Made by a program: the position numbers and the translations under genes. Below, in pieces: positions 1-10,466 of a stretch of DNA of 64,000 nucleotides. Below the pieces are notes generated by a model, which saw nothing but the letters and a program-made list of their open reading frames with translations, did not search any database and had not been told where the DNA came from. Source of the DNA: Helicoverpa zea (taxonomy: Eukaryota; Arthropoda; Insecta; Lepidoptera; Noctuidae); assembly GCF_022581195.2 (NCBI RefSeq), contig NC_061470.1, forward strand, positions 10,726,001 to 10,790,000, written 5' to 3'. The stretch's first letter is position 1. Each line of letters begins with the position of its first letter.

Positions 1-1098
1 AAGTTTCTTAAGGATATAAAGTTACAAATAGTAATAACCTTTATAGTGAAATCCAGTAAAATTAAAAAAAAATCGTAAAAACAAGCGGTATAAAATAATT
101 ACCCAATTTTTGTCAATCTATTCCGACACTTTTGTACAAAACGCTTTTGTGAAAAATCTCGATAAAGTATTAAGCGATAAATACAGCATCTCAAGGCATG
201 GTTAAATATGTACGACCCTCCCATTTAAATGGGTCTTTGGAATCAAAAATAAAGCCATTAACGTCAATAACCGTCTTCAAAATACTAACTCACCTTTGAA
301 CTAACAATTTGTATCACCTGCCGCAATAATTAATCCTATGTTCCTTTATCTTACCCATACGCGTGAGGCCAAAAAATTCTGGGCATACCACTAATTTTAT
401 AATTCCGCATGACGGACGAGATCTCAAAACACCTCCGTCCCAGTATCAATACTCGGTTATCGGGGATCAGGGAGACACCGAAACTCATTGATTTATATGA
501 GAAATCACGTTATAAGTGCATACGAAATTACGCTTTATGTTTAGGGTGTAAGGTGCAGATTGGTTTGATACGTCATGAGAAATTTAAGTTAAGTGTGTTT
601 AAGGGATTTTGGACTATACGGTAAGGGGGTATGGATGATTTTTGGATGTCAAAATATAAGATGGCATACCACCAAAGACGAATACGCCACTTTCGAGTGA
701 TTTATACCCGATACGGCGTATTAAATGTTTTGTTTTCGTTTTTATAAAATGTAAAAATCTGTTATTTATGATACCAAAATCGAGAGGTCCCGATTAAATT
801 ATGTCCGATACTATTTAGATTTATAGCGCCTTGATGTTTTGTGCTTCCTCTTATTTGTAAGAGTTATTTTTATTTTTTTATTTTGCGGCCTTAAATGGTG
901 GTAGGTTTTTTTGAACTGCATTGTACGGTGACAGATTTTTGATAGAGGTTTTTAATTGTTATTTGAAAAGAAATATGTTTTAATTCAATCATCGACTTGA
1001 ATGTTTGGGGTCACTTCATCTGATTTGAATTTAGAGAACAGTGTGACCCAAAAAAATAAAAAATACCAGGATAACACAGGTGATAGTACTACTAGAAA
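1..1098. other. Gene-less AT-rich stretch
   Basis: No domain, splice structure or repeat is recognisable here. Short chance frames exist (for example 409-624, 71 codons) but they show no known motif or coding bias. The DNA is AT-rich and reads as intergenic or intronic. Confidence 0.6.
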
Positions 1099-1255
1099 TT
1101 CCGGCACCAGTCTAACCAAGGGGTATTGGGTTGCCTTCGTAACTGGGTTGAGGAGGTCAGATAGGGCAGTCGCTCCTGGTAAAACACTGGTACTCAACTA
1201 CATCCGGTTAGACTGGAGGCTGACCCCAACAGAGTTGTGAAAAAGGCTCTTAGGA
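1099..1255 (+). repeat. SINE family B fragment, 3' half
   Basis: This stretch matches, in the same or reverse orientation, about nine other places in the window. Landmarks are the block GGGGTATTGGGTTGCC, then GAGGAGGTCAGATAGG, AAAACACTGGTACTCA and TGACCCCAAC near the right end, followed by a purine-rich tail. Other copies place a tRNA-like head (A-box-like TGGCTAAGTAG) at the opposite end, so I read this as the 3' part of a tRNA-derived SINE with a degenerate GAT-type tail. The short frames on both strands at 985-1240 are shadows of it. The family name is not known to me. Confidence 0.72.
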
Positions 1256-2232
1256 TGACTAGAAATTATGCCTTGAATGTTATAAATGATTCACTATACT
1301 CTTGTTAATCTTACACCAGTCATAACAATTATAAATAACCGTATTACAAACTTAATACGGAAGCTGCCAATAATTGAAAGTTTTTCAAAAGTCCACAGTA
1401 CTCTTGCGCATGAAACAAACAAGTGTAGCGGCAACATGCTTGATTAAACACACATTCGGTGCACAGCCGATGCCTTAATTAGAACTGGGAGTAGTGATGG
1501 GAGGGGAGTATCGATGGATAATGGGTATCGATGTTTTGAACGGTAGTATTGGGTCAAATGTGTGGTGGGACGGCAATGGCTTGATGATAAGCTGTCATTC
1601 ATCTTTGGGTGGAAAATAATGTAGTATAAAGGATAATAAATGAATATAATGATAGTGGTGAATAATGTAGTTCTTAATCATAATTTAGTTATCAATGTAT
1701 AATCCTACACTGCACTGATTTGGATGAAAATAACAGCAATGCAACTAGGACCATGTTGATTAAGTTTTGAATAGGTGAAGAATCACGTAACCCTATAATG
1801 ATTTACTCTTATTTCTCTACTAGTAATTGGAAAATTTCTATTTAGATCTGCAAGCCTATACATCGTGAGCTGTCAAGTTAGTTGTACAACATCCCACTAC
1901 CAATTTTATCGATAACCCCACCCAATACTCGAATCCCAACACTAAAGTGTTAATAGCAGTAACACCAGAGTCATTGAATATGGTCGTAATCGTAATTATT
2001 TTTAATTAATAATCAACGCTTAGAACGGTGCACATAATAAGGATGTTCGTGTCGATGTCCTGACAATCGTTTGTGAGTTTGTCTGTCTATAATTTTTCTT
2101 TGTAGTTATAGTTTTATGAAGGGCTAAGTCGGATCGATCGATTATAAAAGGTAAGTAACGCTAACGCTAAAAGTATGATAAGTTGCGAGGTCCCAGATAT
2201 CATTTGAACATCTTTAGCACTCGTTACAGTTA
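1256..2232. other. Gene-less stretch with paired TATCGAT sites
   Basis: I see no coding sequence. Two TATCGAT motifs lie 17 bp apart at 1509-1515 and 1526-1532. Similar sites occur near 3875, 40381 and 59561. Otherwise it is plain AT-rich DNA. Confidence 0.5.
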
Positions 2233-2335
2233 GAAGCCAGGAAGTCTAACAAGTCTTACTATGGGGTATCGGGTTACCTAGGTCGTGGAGGCTGGGAGCC
2301 GGACCCCAACATAGTTAAGAAAAGACTAAGCAGAT
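2233..2335 (+). repeat. SINE family B fragment, internally deleted
   Basis: The segment reads GAAGCCAGGAAGTCTAAC, then GGGGTATCGGGTTACC, then jumps to GGAGCCGGACCCCAAC, skipping the middle portion present in the copy at 1099-1255. It ends in a GATGATAA-type tail. This pattern supports a degraded copy with an internal deletion. Confidence 0.65.
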
Positions 2336-2570
2336 GATAATGCGCAGTTTTTATTTGGAGTTACATTGTTTTTTGATAGACCACATTGGCCAGTAAAGAT
2401 GTAGAATTTTAAACTTTAGTGTTCGATGTGAAAGTATTTTGTACTACATGACACGGCTAAATGATTTCGATATAACTTGGTAGTAATGTAGTTTAATGCA
2501 TCAGAAAAGTATAGACCACTTAAAACCCAGAAGTTAGTAAATAATAAACCTTTCCTTATTTCCATTCCTA

Positions 2571-2967
2571 TACCCCAAGGTGATGATGATGATGATGTCC
2601 TCCTGGCCGATTATCGGCTACGGCGGCGGCGGCTGTTCTCATGTAAGGAGATTAGCCAACTGCGCAGGACATATTATAGTGCACAAGCATTTGCGCAGAC
2701 ACAGGTGCACTCCCTATTCCTTCACTCTCATAGCCCGATGGGACGGCAATCCGACACGACCGGAAAGAGATCAGGCGCAGGACCGACATTTACGTGCTCT
2801 CCGATGCACGGGTGAATCAATCACCAACTTCCAGGCTTCGGGCTGCTTTGTGAAAGTCTTCTAAAACCCACAAAGCGATTTCGGCCCGACTCGGGAATCG
2901 AACCCGAGACCTCGTGCTCAGCAGCCACACTTGCGACAACTAGACCAACGAGGCAGTACCCCAAGGT
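2571..2967 (-). mobile_element. Complete tRNA-derived SINE (family A) with 11-bp TSD
   Basis: On the minus strand this element starts with a tRNA-like head. The A box TGGTCTAGTTG lies at 2937-2947 and the B box GGTTCGATTCC at 2894-2904; together they form an internal RNA polymerase III promoter. A body of about 290 bp follows, ending in a (CAT)n tail at about 2582-2597. Perfect direct repeats TACCCCAAGGT flank it at 2571-2581 and 2957-2967, which marks LINE-mediated insertion. The element proper is about 375 bp. Head-less copies of the body occur at 24311-24490 and 55717-55900. The 94-codon frame across 2580-2864 is read-through of the SINE, not a gene. tRNA-headed SINEs of this kind are common in moths. 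The exact Repbase name is not certain. Confidence 0.92.
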
Positions 2968-5224
2968 ATAAAGATATCACCCAGCCAATTCCAAAATAGA
3001 ATTCATACAAACAAACTCGCTATTTATATTATTATGTAGGTACCTACAGTACCCGTTGAATACTTCATACATATTTAAGAATAAGTGTAATTTAACCTCC
3101 ATACCCAGGTAACGAAATAAATACAAAAATAACGTTAATATTTGTGTTATTTCCATCGTTAATAACGTTATAACGACCGATAATAACAATAATGATAAAT
3201 ATTGCGAGTGTCGTCGATGTGTCTTGTTTGTTCGTTTGTATGTTTGTGCGTTTGTATTGGTTATAATTTTGGATAAGCTGGTGAATAATTGTACCCTATT
3301 GCTATGAGAATTTTGTGGTTACTATTTCAAGCCAATAGCAGAATAAATGCAGCAGTGGTTTCAAGTCACAAGACTTCTAAAATAATTTTTACCATTTTTA
3401 TTGCATGTGTATAGACCTAGGTACCTCTTTCTCGAATCTATGAACATCAGTATGCTCTAAGTCTTGAGCTACTTTGACGCTTTCCCCGTAAGGATCTTAA
3501 AAATCCAGTCTATAATTAGAATAGAATTAAAATATATGTAGGTACACTTTTTTACCTAATTTATTAACAATCATAAAAGGAACCAGTTGCTACCTGAAAC
3601 TTCATACTTTAATTCCCATTATGATTACCATAGGTACCAAATAATAGAAATTCCCTTACAAAAGTGGTGATTATGACATTAATCTCACAAAACAACAAAA
3701 AAAACACCTATAAACGCACTTAAATATAATAAAGAAAGAACCCTAAAAAGCAAGCGACGCCGCGGCAAAAACTAGTTAAACTGAACCCAACGATAACCGT
3801 AAAGTAAACCAATAGTCGTACGAAACAATAACTTAAACCTCAAAAGCTTCGTTTCCGAACCGAAAATCGATATTTATCGATAAAAAAAAATCGGTTTTTC
3901 GTTCCTCGACGATCGTAAAATGGGATTTATACACGTGTTTACGACTATAATAATGTATTCTGAAGGTTTTAAATGTTTAAGACGATGAGTTTGTTAGAAA
4001 CCGGAGTTTTTGGTAGATTATTCGGTAAAATATTTATTGCTTAATAAGGTTGGGACGCGTAAATAGTAGCTTATCGACGATCGCAGTTAGGAACGTTATT
4101 TTGGTAGTATTTTAGAATTGTGTTAGACAGGTGTTTTTAACGACATGTCTGATAGTACACAGTATTATTGTTGTAACGTAAACATTATCAAGTAGAAAAT
4201 CAATAGACTATACCTACATATTAAAAGCCAATTTCCTATTAAATATTACAAAGACTACTAGAACTTTTGAAGTGTATCCAGTTTTATAAATAAACCTGAG
4301 TTAATGAATGCCAATATAGCGCCTAAGTACCAAAAAATCAATACCAAAGACCACATTCTTTTAATCTCTCTAGATATCCAAACTAATAACCCTTTTGATG
4401 GCAAAGGGTCACAAGAACCAGTCATAAAGATTTCTAAGACAAAGATCTATCCCATAACAGACAGTTACAATAATACTACATTTGCATCCGTTCGATTAAG
4501 GCACCCTTACATCTAGACGGTACAAAGACGCCCCATTAAGGGTGGTCGAGACTCCAGATTTATGTGCAAAAGGGTTGTACCACCCCACTTCGATTTATGT
4601 GCAACCGTTAAGATACTTTTGATTTGGATGGCTCTAAAAGTGTTAATGGGTAACTGTTAATGGCTGGTATCAGTTTGATTGTGGGCTGAAAGACCGATTT
4701 CTGAAGCTAGAAGATCATGTTTTATTGCTGATAATAAATTACATCGTAAGATAAGCAAAATCAACAAAAGAGCCCATACAACAATCTGACCAATATGTAC
4801 CGAGTATTGGCATCTACTGCAAAAACGCCTCATTTAAAATCCATCAATATAAACCATCTTAAAAACCATATTACGTAAGATCTCGCAATAAACAAATCGA
4901 CCTCCATCAGACCAAAAAATACCAGAAATAAAACAATACAATATTTACGACATAATAAAAACTCATGCGCATGACACTTCAGAGGCGCAAAATACAAAAA
5001 AAGGATCCAATCGATTTAATTCAAAAGTGTACAATATTGAAGATTCAAGTATTAATATATAAATAATGGCCCATAAAGTTTAAGCTGAAGACAAATGTAC
5101 GAGTATTTATGAAATTAAAAATGTGACACAAAATTATATGGAGGTATTCGATTATGGGCATGTTTTAAAGGATTGCGGTGTTGTGACTAAACCAATATAA
5201 GAAGAACTACATAGCTTATGGTAA
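2968..5224. other. Gene-less AT-rich stretch
   Basis: No coding domain is visible. At 3875-3882 there is a TATCGATA (DRE-type) site inside an A/T-rich tract with several CGA/TCG steps (3841-3920). The 70-codon frames at 2977-3189 and 4304-4516 show no recognisable motif. Confidence 0.5.
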
Positions 5225-5372
5225 TGTGAGGAATCTATGTAAGACTCCAGGCAGTAGTTGGATATGCGAAGCTAAGGACCAGAAAATAATGATAACTATT
5301 TGAAGGTATCGAACGCGCACACTCAAACATCAGAAGCTGGTACCTTAACTACTAGGCCATCAAGCTACTTAT
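5225..5372 (-). repeat. tRNA-like SINE head, minus strand
   Basis: Reading the minus strand from about 5372, an A-box-like TGGCCTAGTAG is followed about 50 nt later by a B-box-like CGTTCGATACC. The spacing suits a polymerase III promoter. Sequence further along to about 5225 may be SINE body but is too decayed to align. No cloverleaf with intact stems forms, so this is not a functional tRNA gene. Confidence 0.5.
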
Positions 5373-6083
5373 CAGTCAGTGAGAGAGTAGATACGCAGTT
5401 ATTATTGCTTCTATAGATCTTACTCGACCATTTCGAAATTTCAAAAATCCCTTAATTATTTTAATAATTGACCTTAACGCTATTAATTTGTAGAGGGCAA
5501 TAAAACGGGACATATTCAAACATTGAGTTAAATTGCGACACGGCACAAATTTAGTGCCAAAAGGGTTCATATAATTACGCCGCAGCATTCCGGGGTCGAT
5601 CAGAAACAGGAATTAAAATGAAGAGGCATCTGTGACTTATGGACCGAATATTGAAGAGGTTTGGCCACTAGAAGATGTATTTGTAGTGTACTTAAAGATT
5701 TTCAATCTGGCTAAAGGGAAGCGATTCATCATCAAAAGTCATGAGTGTTCATCATCAAAAGATATGCAACGTGCTAATAGTCACACTGACACTATGAACT
5801 ATAGTAAATACAAATGATGCTGTACATAATAGAAATGTCTCAAAAATGGTAAATACTTAATCAATCAAACAAGCACACAGTTATGTGTATAATATTTTCG
5901 ACTACAACGATAAACAGTTATCACTACATACTCAAAATCGTTTTACATACCTTACCGTAACATTACTGTTATCTACAAAATAAGCCATCAATTCCAATAA
6001 CACCACAAATATTCAGTTACTCCCATAACGTAATCTTTATACCAATTTCATCGATACTTACATTTGAAATAATAACGTTTCCT
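5373..6083. other. Gene-less stretch
   Basis: Only short frames (for example 5376-5588 minus and 5632-5817 plus) are present, with no recognisable domains. I see nothing else. Confidence 0.5.
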
Positions 6084-6150
6084 TCACTAATTAGTGATGT
6101 TCTCAGATCACTCGATATTATCTCGATATACTTGGAACCGGTGATCTGAG
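6084..6150. repeat. Small palindromes with TAATTA core
   Basis: A perfect 14-bp palindrome TCACTAATTAGTGA sits at 6084-6097 and contains a homeodomain-type TAATTA core. It is followed by a 10-bp inverted repeat (CTCAGATCAC at 6102-6111, GTGATCTGAG at 6141-6150) enclosing two TCGATAT motifs. The pairing is seen directly; a regulatory role is only a guess. Confidence 0.45.
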
Positions 6151-6330
6151 GAACGGATCCGATATTTTTTATTCGAGTATTTTGATATTCATCGCTTCAT
6201 TGCATAGAAGGGTCGCTTCTTACGGCTACTGTTTTTGAATTTGGAATATTTTTACGTCATAGATAAGGTTGGGTTCTTGTTAAAACTTTTCTGAATTTTA
6301 TATTTATTCTTTAGGGGATGACGATGGTAT

Positions 6331-6440
6331 GTCATCATCTTTCTAGCCCTTTCCCTACTGTTTTGGCGTCTACTTTCAATCTAACCGGATCTGTGTACCA
6401 GTTTTTACATAGAGTCACTGCCTATCTGACCTCCAACTCT
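6331..6440 (-). repeat. SINE family B fragment, 3' end
   Basis: On the plus strand the order is GTCATCATCT tail, CTAGCCCTTTCCC, a degraded GGCTTCC block, CAATCTAACCGGATC, GTACCAGTTTTTACA and CTGCCTATCTGACCTCC. This is the same order as in the copy at 20506-20711. The 82-codon frame at 6318-6566 is read-through of this repeat. Confidence 0.65.
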
Positions 6441-6586
6441 GTTACATGCGCAATGATGAAGGCACGTCCGAAAATGTATTTGCGCTGTCACTGTCTTATT
6501 GTTGAAAATTATTATTGTCAAGCCAGGTATAAACGTCATTCTTGCGTCACACTCTTACGTACATGAGATTTGTAGCACACTTTAAA

Positions 6587-7015
6587 AAAATAAATAATAG
6601 TTTAAAAAAAACTAAAAAACACGCTTTTTATAGAAAACCGAACTAAAAAATAGCAAATAAATTTTAATGAATTTAAATTAAGAAAATAGTGTTCAAAATT
6701 TCAATGAATATAAATTAATAATAGTGTGAATACAAAAAAAATGTTTAAAAAAGCGTGGGGTGCTTTTTAAGGTCATATCGAAATGAAAATCACTCTACTC
6801 ATATCTGTCAATAAAATATTTATAACTATTGACACCATGCACCCCACGCTTTTTTAAATATTTTTTTTGTATTCACATTATTATTAATTTATATTCATTG
6901 AAATTTTGAACACTATTTTCTTAATTTAAATTCATTAAAATTTATTTGCTATTTTTTAGTTCGGTTTTCTATAAAAAGCGTGTTTTTTAGTTTTTTTTAA
7001 ACTATTATTTATTTT
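6587..7015. mobile_element. Fold-back element, 177-bp inverted arms
   Basis: The left arm (6587-6763) and right arm (6839-7015) are near-perfect reverse complements; I can see only two or so mismatches. They enclose a 75-bp loop. Inside the loop TGTCAATA (6806-6813) and TATTGACA (6827-6834) form a nested hairpin. The inner arm ends carry GCGTGGGGTGC and its complement. No transposase is encoded. It looks like a non-autonomous fold-back or MITE-type element, or a palindromic rearrangement at the edge of a larger element, since T-rich sequence resembling the arms continues to about 7260. Confidence 0.75.
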
Positions 7016-7602
7016 CTACTTTTTAGTTTGGATTGTTTATAATAGCTTTTTAATTTTAAACTATTGCACGACTCGTGATGCGAAGCATCAGAGAGTGCTT
7101 TACGATCGAAAAAAATTTTTCGCCTTATTTTGGCAACTATTTTTAGTATTATAGCCTTGTTAGTTAAAGGAATCAAGATATTTTGCATTTTCTGTTTTTT
7201 AGTTTGTTTTTTTTTTTTTTTTAAAGTAGATTTAGTTTTTTTAAAACTATTATTTGTTTTGTAGAATTAAAATTCTCTTTAGTATATAAAAATTTGACAA
7301 TATTAGAGAAAACGGCTAAAGATAATTATTGGAAATAAAAATTAACAACGAGTCCTGCCTTATCGACTGTTGTTTCCTAGCTAAGCTACTAGGTGATCTG
7401 CTGACCTACTAGTACACAAGATGGGGTGATGATAAATAAAACCGCCTCTGTGCACTGTTCTAAGCTGGTATATTAAAGTCTTACAAAAAAAAACATTTTG
7501 TCTTAGAGTATCGCTTGTAACGAAACCATAGCGCGCATTTAAACGCGACAACGCCATCTATAGAGCGAGTAGGAAGCATTCAAATGTTAGTCGCAAACAT
7601 AC
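7016..7602. other. T-rich flank of fold-back element with small hairpin
   Basis: T-tracts and TTTTTAGTTTG motifs repeat the style of the right arm of the neighbouring inverted repeat. At about 7066-7100 GATGC-GAA-GCATC forms a short hairpin inside GCAC...GTGC. This stretch probably belongs to the same repeat unit. There is no coding sequence. Confidence 0.4.
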
Positions 7603-7644
7603 CGCCCACCAAGGACGTTCCTTCAGTAACGTCCTTGGTGGGCG
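7603..7644. repeat. Perfect 17-bp hairpin, GC-rich
   Basis: CGCCCACCAAGGACGTT at 7603-7619 pairs perfectly with AACGTCCTTGGTGGGCG at 7628-7644 across an 8-nt loop. It is much more GC-rich than its surroundings. CTAA follows 8 nt after the stem, which recalls the hairpin-plus-CTRR end of Helitrons. The base 3' of CTAA is G rather than the expected T, so the match is incomplete. Confidence 0.75.
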
Positions 7645-8114
7645 AAAATGAACTAAGGATGAACTATACTTAAAAACATTTGAACTACATAATTTGCACT
7701 TGTACTGTATACATTAAATTCGAACAAAATTTACACATTATGACTCATATACAATGAATATATACATAATACATATAACAATTTGACCTTATACTAACAA
7801 AGTTTAAATATGAATAACAATATTATCTTAAAATAATTAACATAGATATGGAAAGACAATTTAACAATATTGTGATTTTGTACATTTGATCTAAAAGTAA
7901 AGTAGTAAATATTTGTTATATACTTGATTTTAAACATATGTAAAGTGTAAATTTCTTCTAAAATAACATGCGTAAAACATAAAACTTATTCAACTACGGG
8001 TAAAATACATATTTTGGATGTTGGTCTCTTGATGGTTGAAGATTTGGTGCGTAACGTGACGACACGGGTGATATTACCAATAGTTGTCACTATCCATACA
8101 AGTGGGAAGTTCTC
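7645..8114. other. Gene-less AT-rich stretch
   Basis: Very AT-rich DNA with many TATACAT/ACATAT runs. No gene or clear repeat boundary is visible. Confidence 0.5.
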
Positions 8115-8470
8115 ATCAATACAAAGAATATAAGTCCAAACGAGGTATTTTACATATTCAGTTGTCGAGTTCCCTCGACTTTCTCTGGTCTCCATCATCA
8201 GGTCAGATCCCAACCTTTACTGTTGCATAGGTCTTGTCATACAAATAATTTAAGCCCAAACACGAGGTAGTTTACATATTCAGTTGTCGAGTTCCCTCGA
8301 CTTTCTCTGGTCTCCATCATCAGGTCAACTCCAAACCTTCACTGTTGCAAAGGTCTTGTCAATACAAATAATTTAAGCCCAAACACGAGGTAGTTTACAT
8401 ATTCAGTTGTCGAGTTCCCTGGACCCTCTCTGGTCTCCATCATCAGGTCAGCTCCAAATCTTCACAGTTG
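8115..8470. repeat. Minisatellite, about 2.9 copies of a 122-bp unit
   Basis: The block TTTACATATTCAGTTGTCG recurs at about 8149, 8271 and 8394, giving periods of 122 and 123 bp. Each copy also carries TCTCTGGTCTCCATCATCAG and ends with AATTTAAGCCCAAACACGAG. Copies differ by a few substitutions, and the first lacks part of its left end. The minus-strand 75-codon frame at 7986-8213 only reads through the unit. Confidence 0.9.
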
Positions 8471-8890
8471 AATAGTGCTTTTAGGCGTACACCTGAGTGT
8501 CAAGTTTTTACCCTATGTATGCCTACAACTTTCGAAGGTTGCCCTCGATTTCTCAGGGTTTCCATCATCAGATCCTGACCTGATGACTATGGGACCAACT
8601 GGCAGCTATTCCGAGTCGAACAAAAAAAGAATCACGTAGATCGGTCTATAAACCTCGGAGTAATCGATGTGTATGTGTAACCTCCTCCTTTTTGGGAAGT
8701 CGGTTAAAAATGGAATAATTTTATCAAATTAGTGTATTGTCATCGGTCCTCAATAAATCTACAAAGTTTGAACGAAATCTGGCCGTTTAAAGTGGGTCAA
8801 AATCGCGCCCAAAGAAGTCGGTTACAAACCTACAAACATACAGGTGAAGCTAATAAAAAGCGTGTAAAAAGTAGGTCCATCTACCAAAAA
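8471..8890 (-). repeat. Interspersed repeat attached to the minisatellite
   Basis: The Y-rich block CCTCCTCCTTTTTGGGAAGT at about 8683-8702 and the block ACATACAGGTGAAGCTAATA at about 8846-8865 are, from general knowledge of moth genomes, typical pieces of an abundant non-coding repeat. A TCTCAGGGTTTCCATCATCAG-like echo of the minisatellite unit lies at about 8552-8572. I infer one non-autonomous element spanning the minisatellite and this flank. Its class is unknown. Confidence 0.4.
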
Positions 8891-10060
8891 CCAACGCTTT
8901 TGAGAAAAATTGTATCATACCTAGCCCAAACTCGTAAAACACAGCGAAAATATCCATCTCGATCTCAAAATAACAAAACACCCATTTAGAAAATTCCTTT
9001 CATTAAAACAGCCACTATAACTTAAACACAAACTAACGTCTTTCCAAAAACACCCCTTTTGGGGGGCTGATATTTATCGCGGGGTGTTTATTACAGTGAA
9101 AATTATACCCCTAATGAGTTCCCGAATTCCCCTTGCGGTGGGAGCGAGGACAGAAAATCCTATCGGCTATTAACAGTCAAGAAATTGTAAATTATTGTGC
9201 CTGTGGAACAAAGTTTTGGAACACAAAGTCCTTATGGTAATACGCGCTTTGTGGAATGGCTCCTTATGTTTTTGTTTAGGTGATTTTGTTGGTAACACTA
9301 CCAAAGTGATGTGGCGAGGGTCTGTGTTTATTGGTGTAAGGTTTTTGTGTTGGTACATGAAAATTAGGAGATCTAGAATTATCCGCTTTGTGATACTATA
9401 CTGGGTAACAATGTCAGGTATTGTGGAATAAGACTTGTGTATGTACAAAATACTGATCTGGACAACATTGATCATGGAATGTAATAGGTATATCATCATC
9501 CTCCTGCCCCATTGCCAATTAATATATACTTACCTAAAATAATCATGAAAAGTTTTCTTCACTCATTAATAAAATTTATTTTCTGTTTGTTACAGATACT
9601 CATCGAACGTCAAAATAAGAAGGCAGCTGCGAAGTCCTACTTGTAGTACCTACATATAAAAATATAAAAACTCTTTTAACAGAACCTCTTTTATTTATCT
9701 TCAGACCTATATCTATCTATACCCACCTCTGTGCAAGAATGACCTCATAGGTCACTAAGGTCTGGTCAATGTACAAGATTCGTCATCAAGCAACTCTCAT
9801 AACAGCCAAAACCTCAATAAAAAAAACTAAATGACAACAACTTGAAAATTAACGTCACCACAATAAATAGTCACGTAATCTCATAAAACATTTAACCATG
9901 CATTTGACATCAACTGTAATAGCTATAGCGTTTAATAATCTCAACTTGTCGATCAACCCATTACGGACCCTAGCGTAGTTGGGTTGCATTTCAAATCAAT
10001 TATTTAAAAAACTAACTCTATAACCAAACTTCTCTTAATATTCTATAGTTCAAGATGACC
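8891..10060. other. Gene-less stretch
   Basis: No coding domain. AAACACCCC at about 9049 pairs with GGGGTGTTT at about 9082 to give a small stem. The frames at 9170-9499 (minus) and 9195-9431 (plus) overlap each other and have no recognisable content. Confidence 0.45.
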
Positions 10061-10210
10061 ACTGTTTCTCAGAAAAACCGAGTGTCGTACGTGCATCGGT
10101 TGTTTACCGATTTTTATCGAAATTTTATCGAAACTGGTATTTTTTTCGTTCGAAGTTCCAAGTTTTGGGGGTCGTAAAATTTTATGTCTATATATTTGAA
10201 GGTTGATCGG
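10061..10210. promoter_or_regulatory. CpG-bearing patch with ACGTGCATCGGT
   Basis: This patch has several CpG steps in otherwise AT-rich DNA, with ACGTGCATCGGT at about 10089, repeated TTTATCGAAA and then TTCGAAGTT and TTTGGGGGTCGT. A similar order of ACGTGCATCGGT, TTCGAAGTT and TTTGGGAGTCGT appears near 15745-15840. Regulatory function is inferred only from that recurrence. Confidence 0.3.
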
Positions 10211-10466
10211 CCGGGATAGGTTTCGGGTAAGCCGATGTTGGACTGATTTGTGGTTAATGTTCTGTATGGAGTAGCATCTCAAGTATTTGTTGATTGTTTG
10301 TTATGGTTTAATTAAAGGAGAGTCGAGGACTGATAGAAATATCTTTATCAAACACCATAAGACTGGTGAAAGGAATTCGATAGATTCAATCGAGTAGATA
10401 AAGTTAAAGAAAAAAATCTCGTACACAAGGATTAAAAATCTGAATCTATAAAAAACATATCCTAAC

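Noticed and set aside
2881..2956. Functional tRNA gene on the minus strand
   Set aside because: The A and B boxes are intact, but the sequence runs into a SINE body with a TSD, so it is a SINE head.
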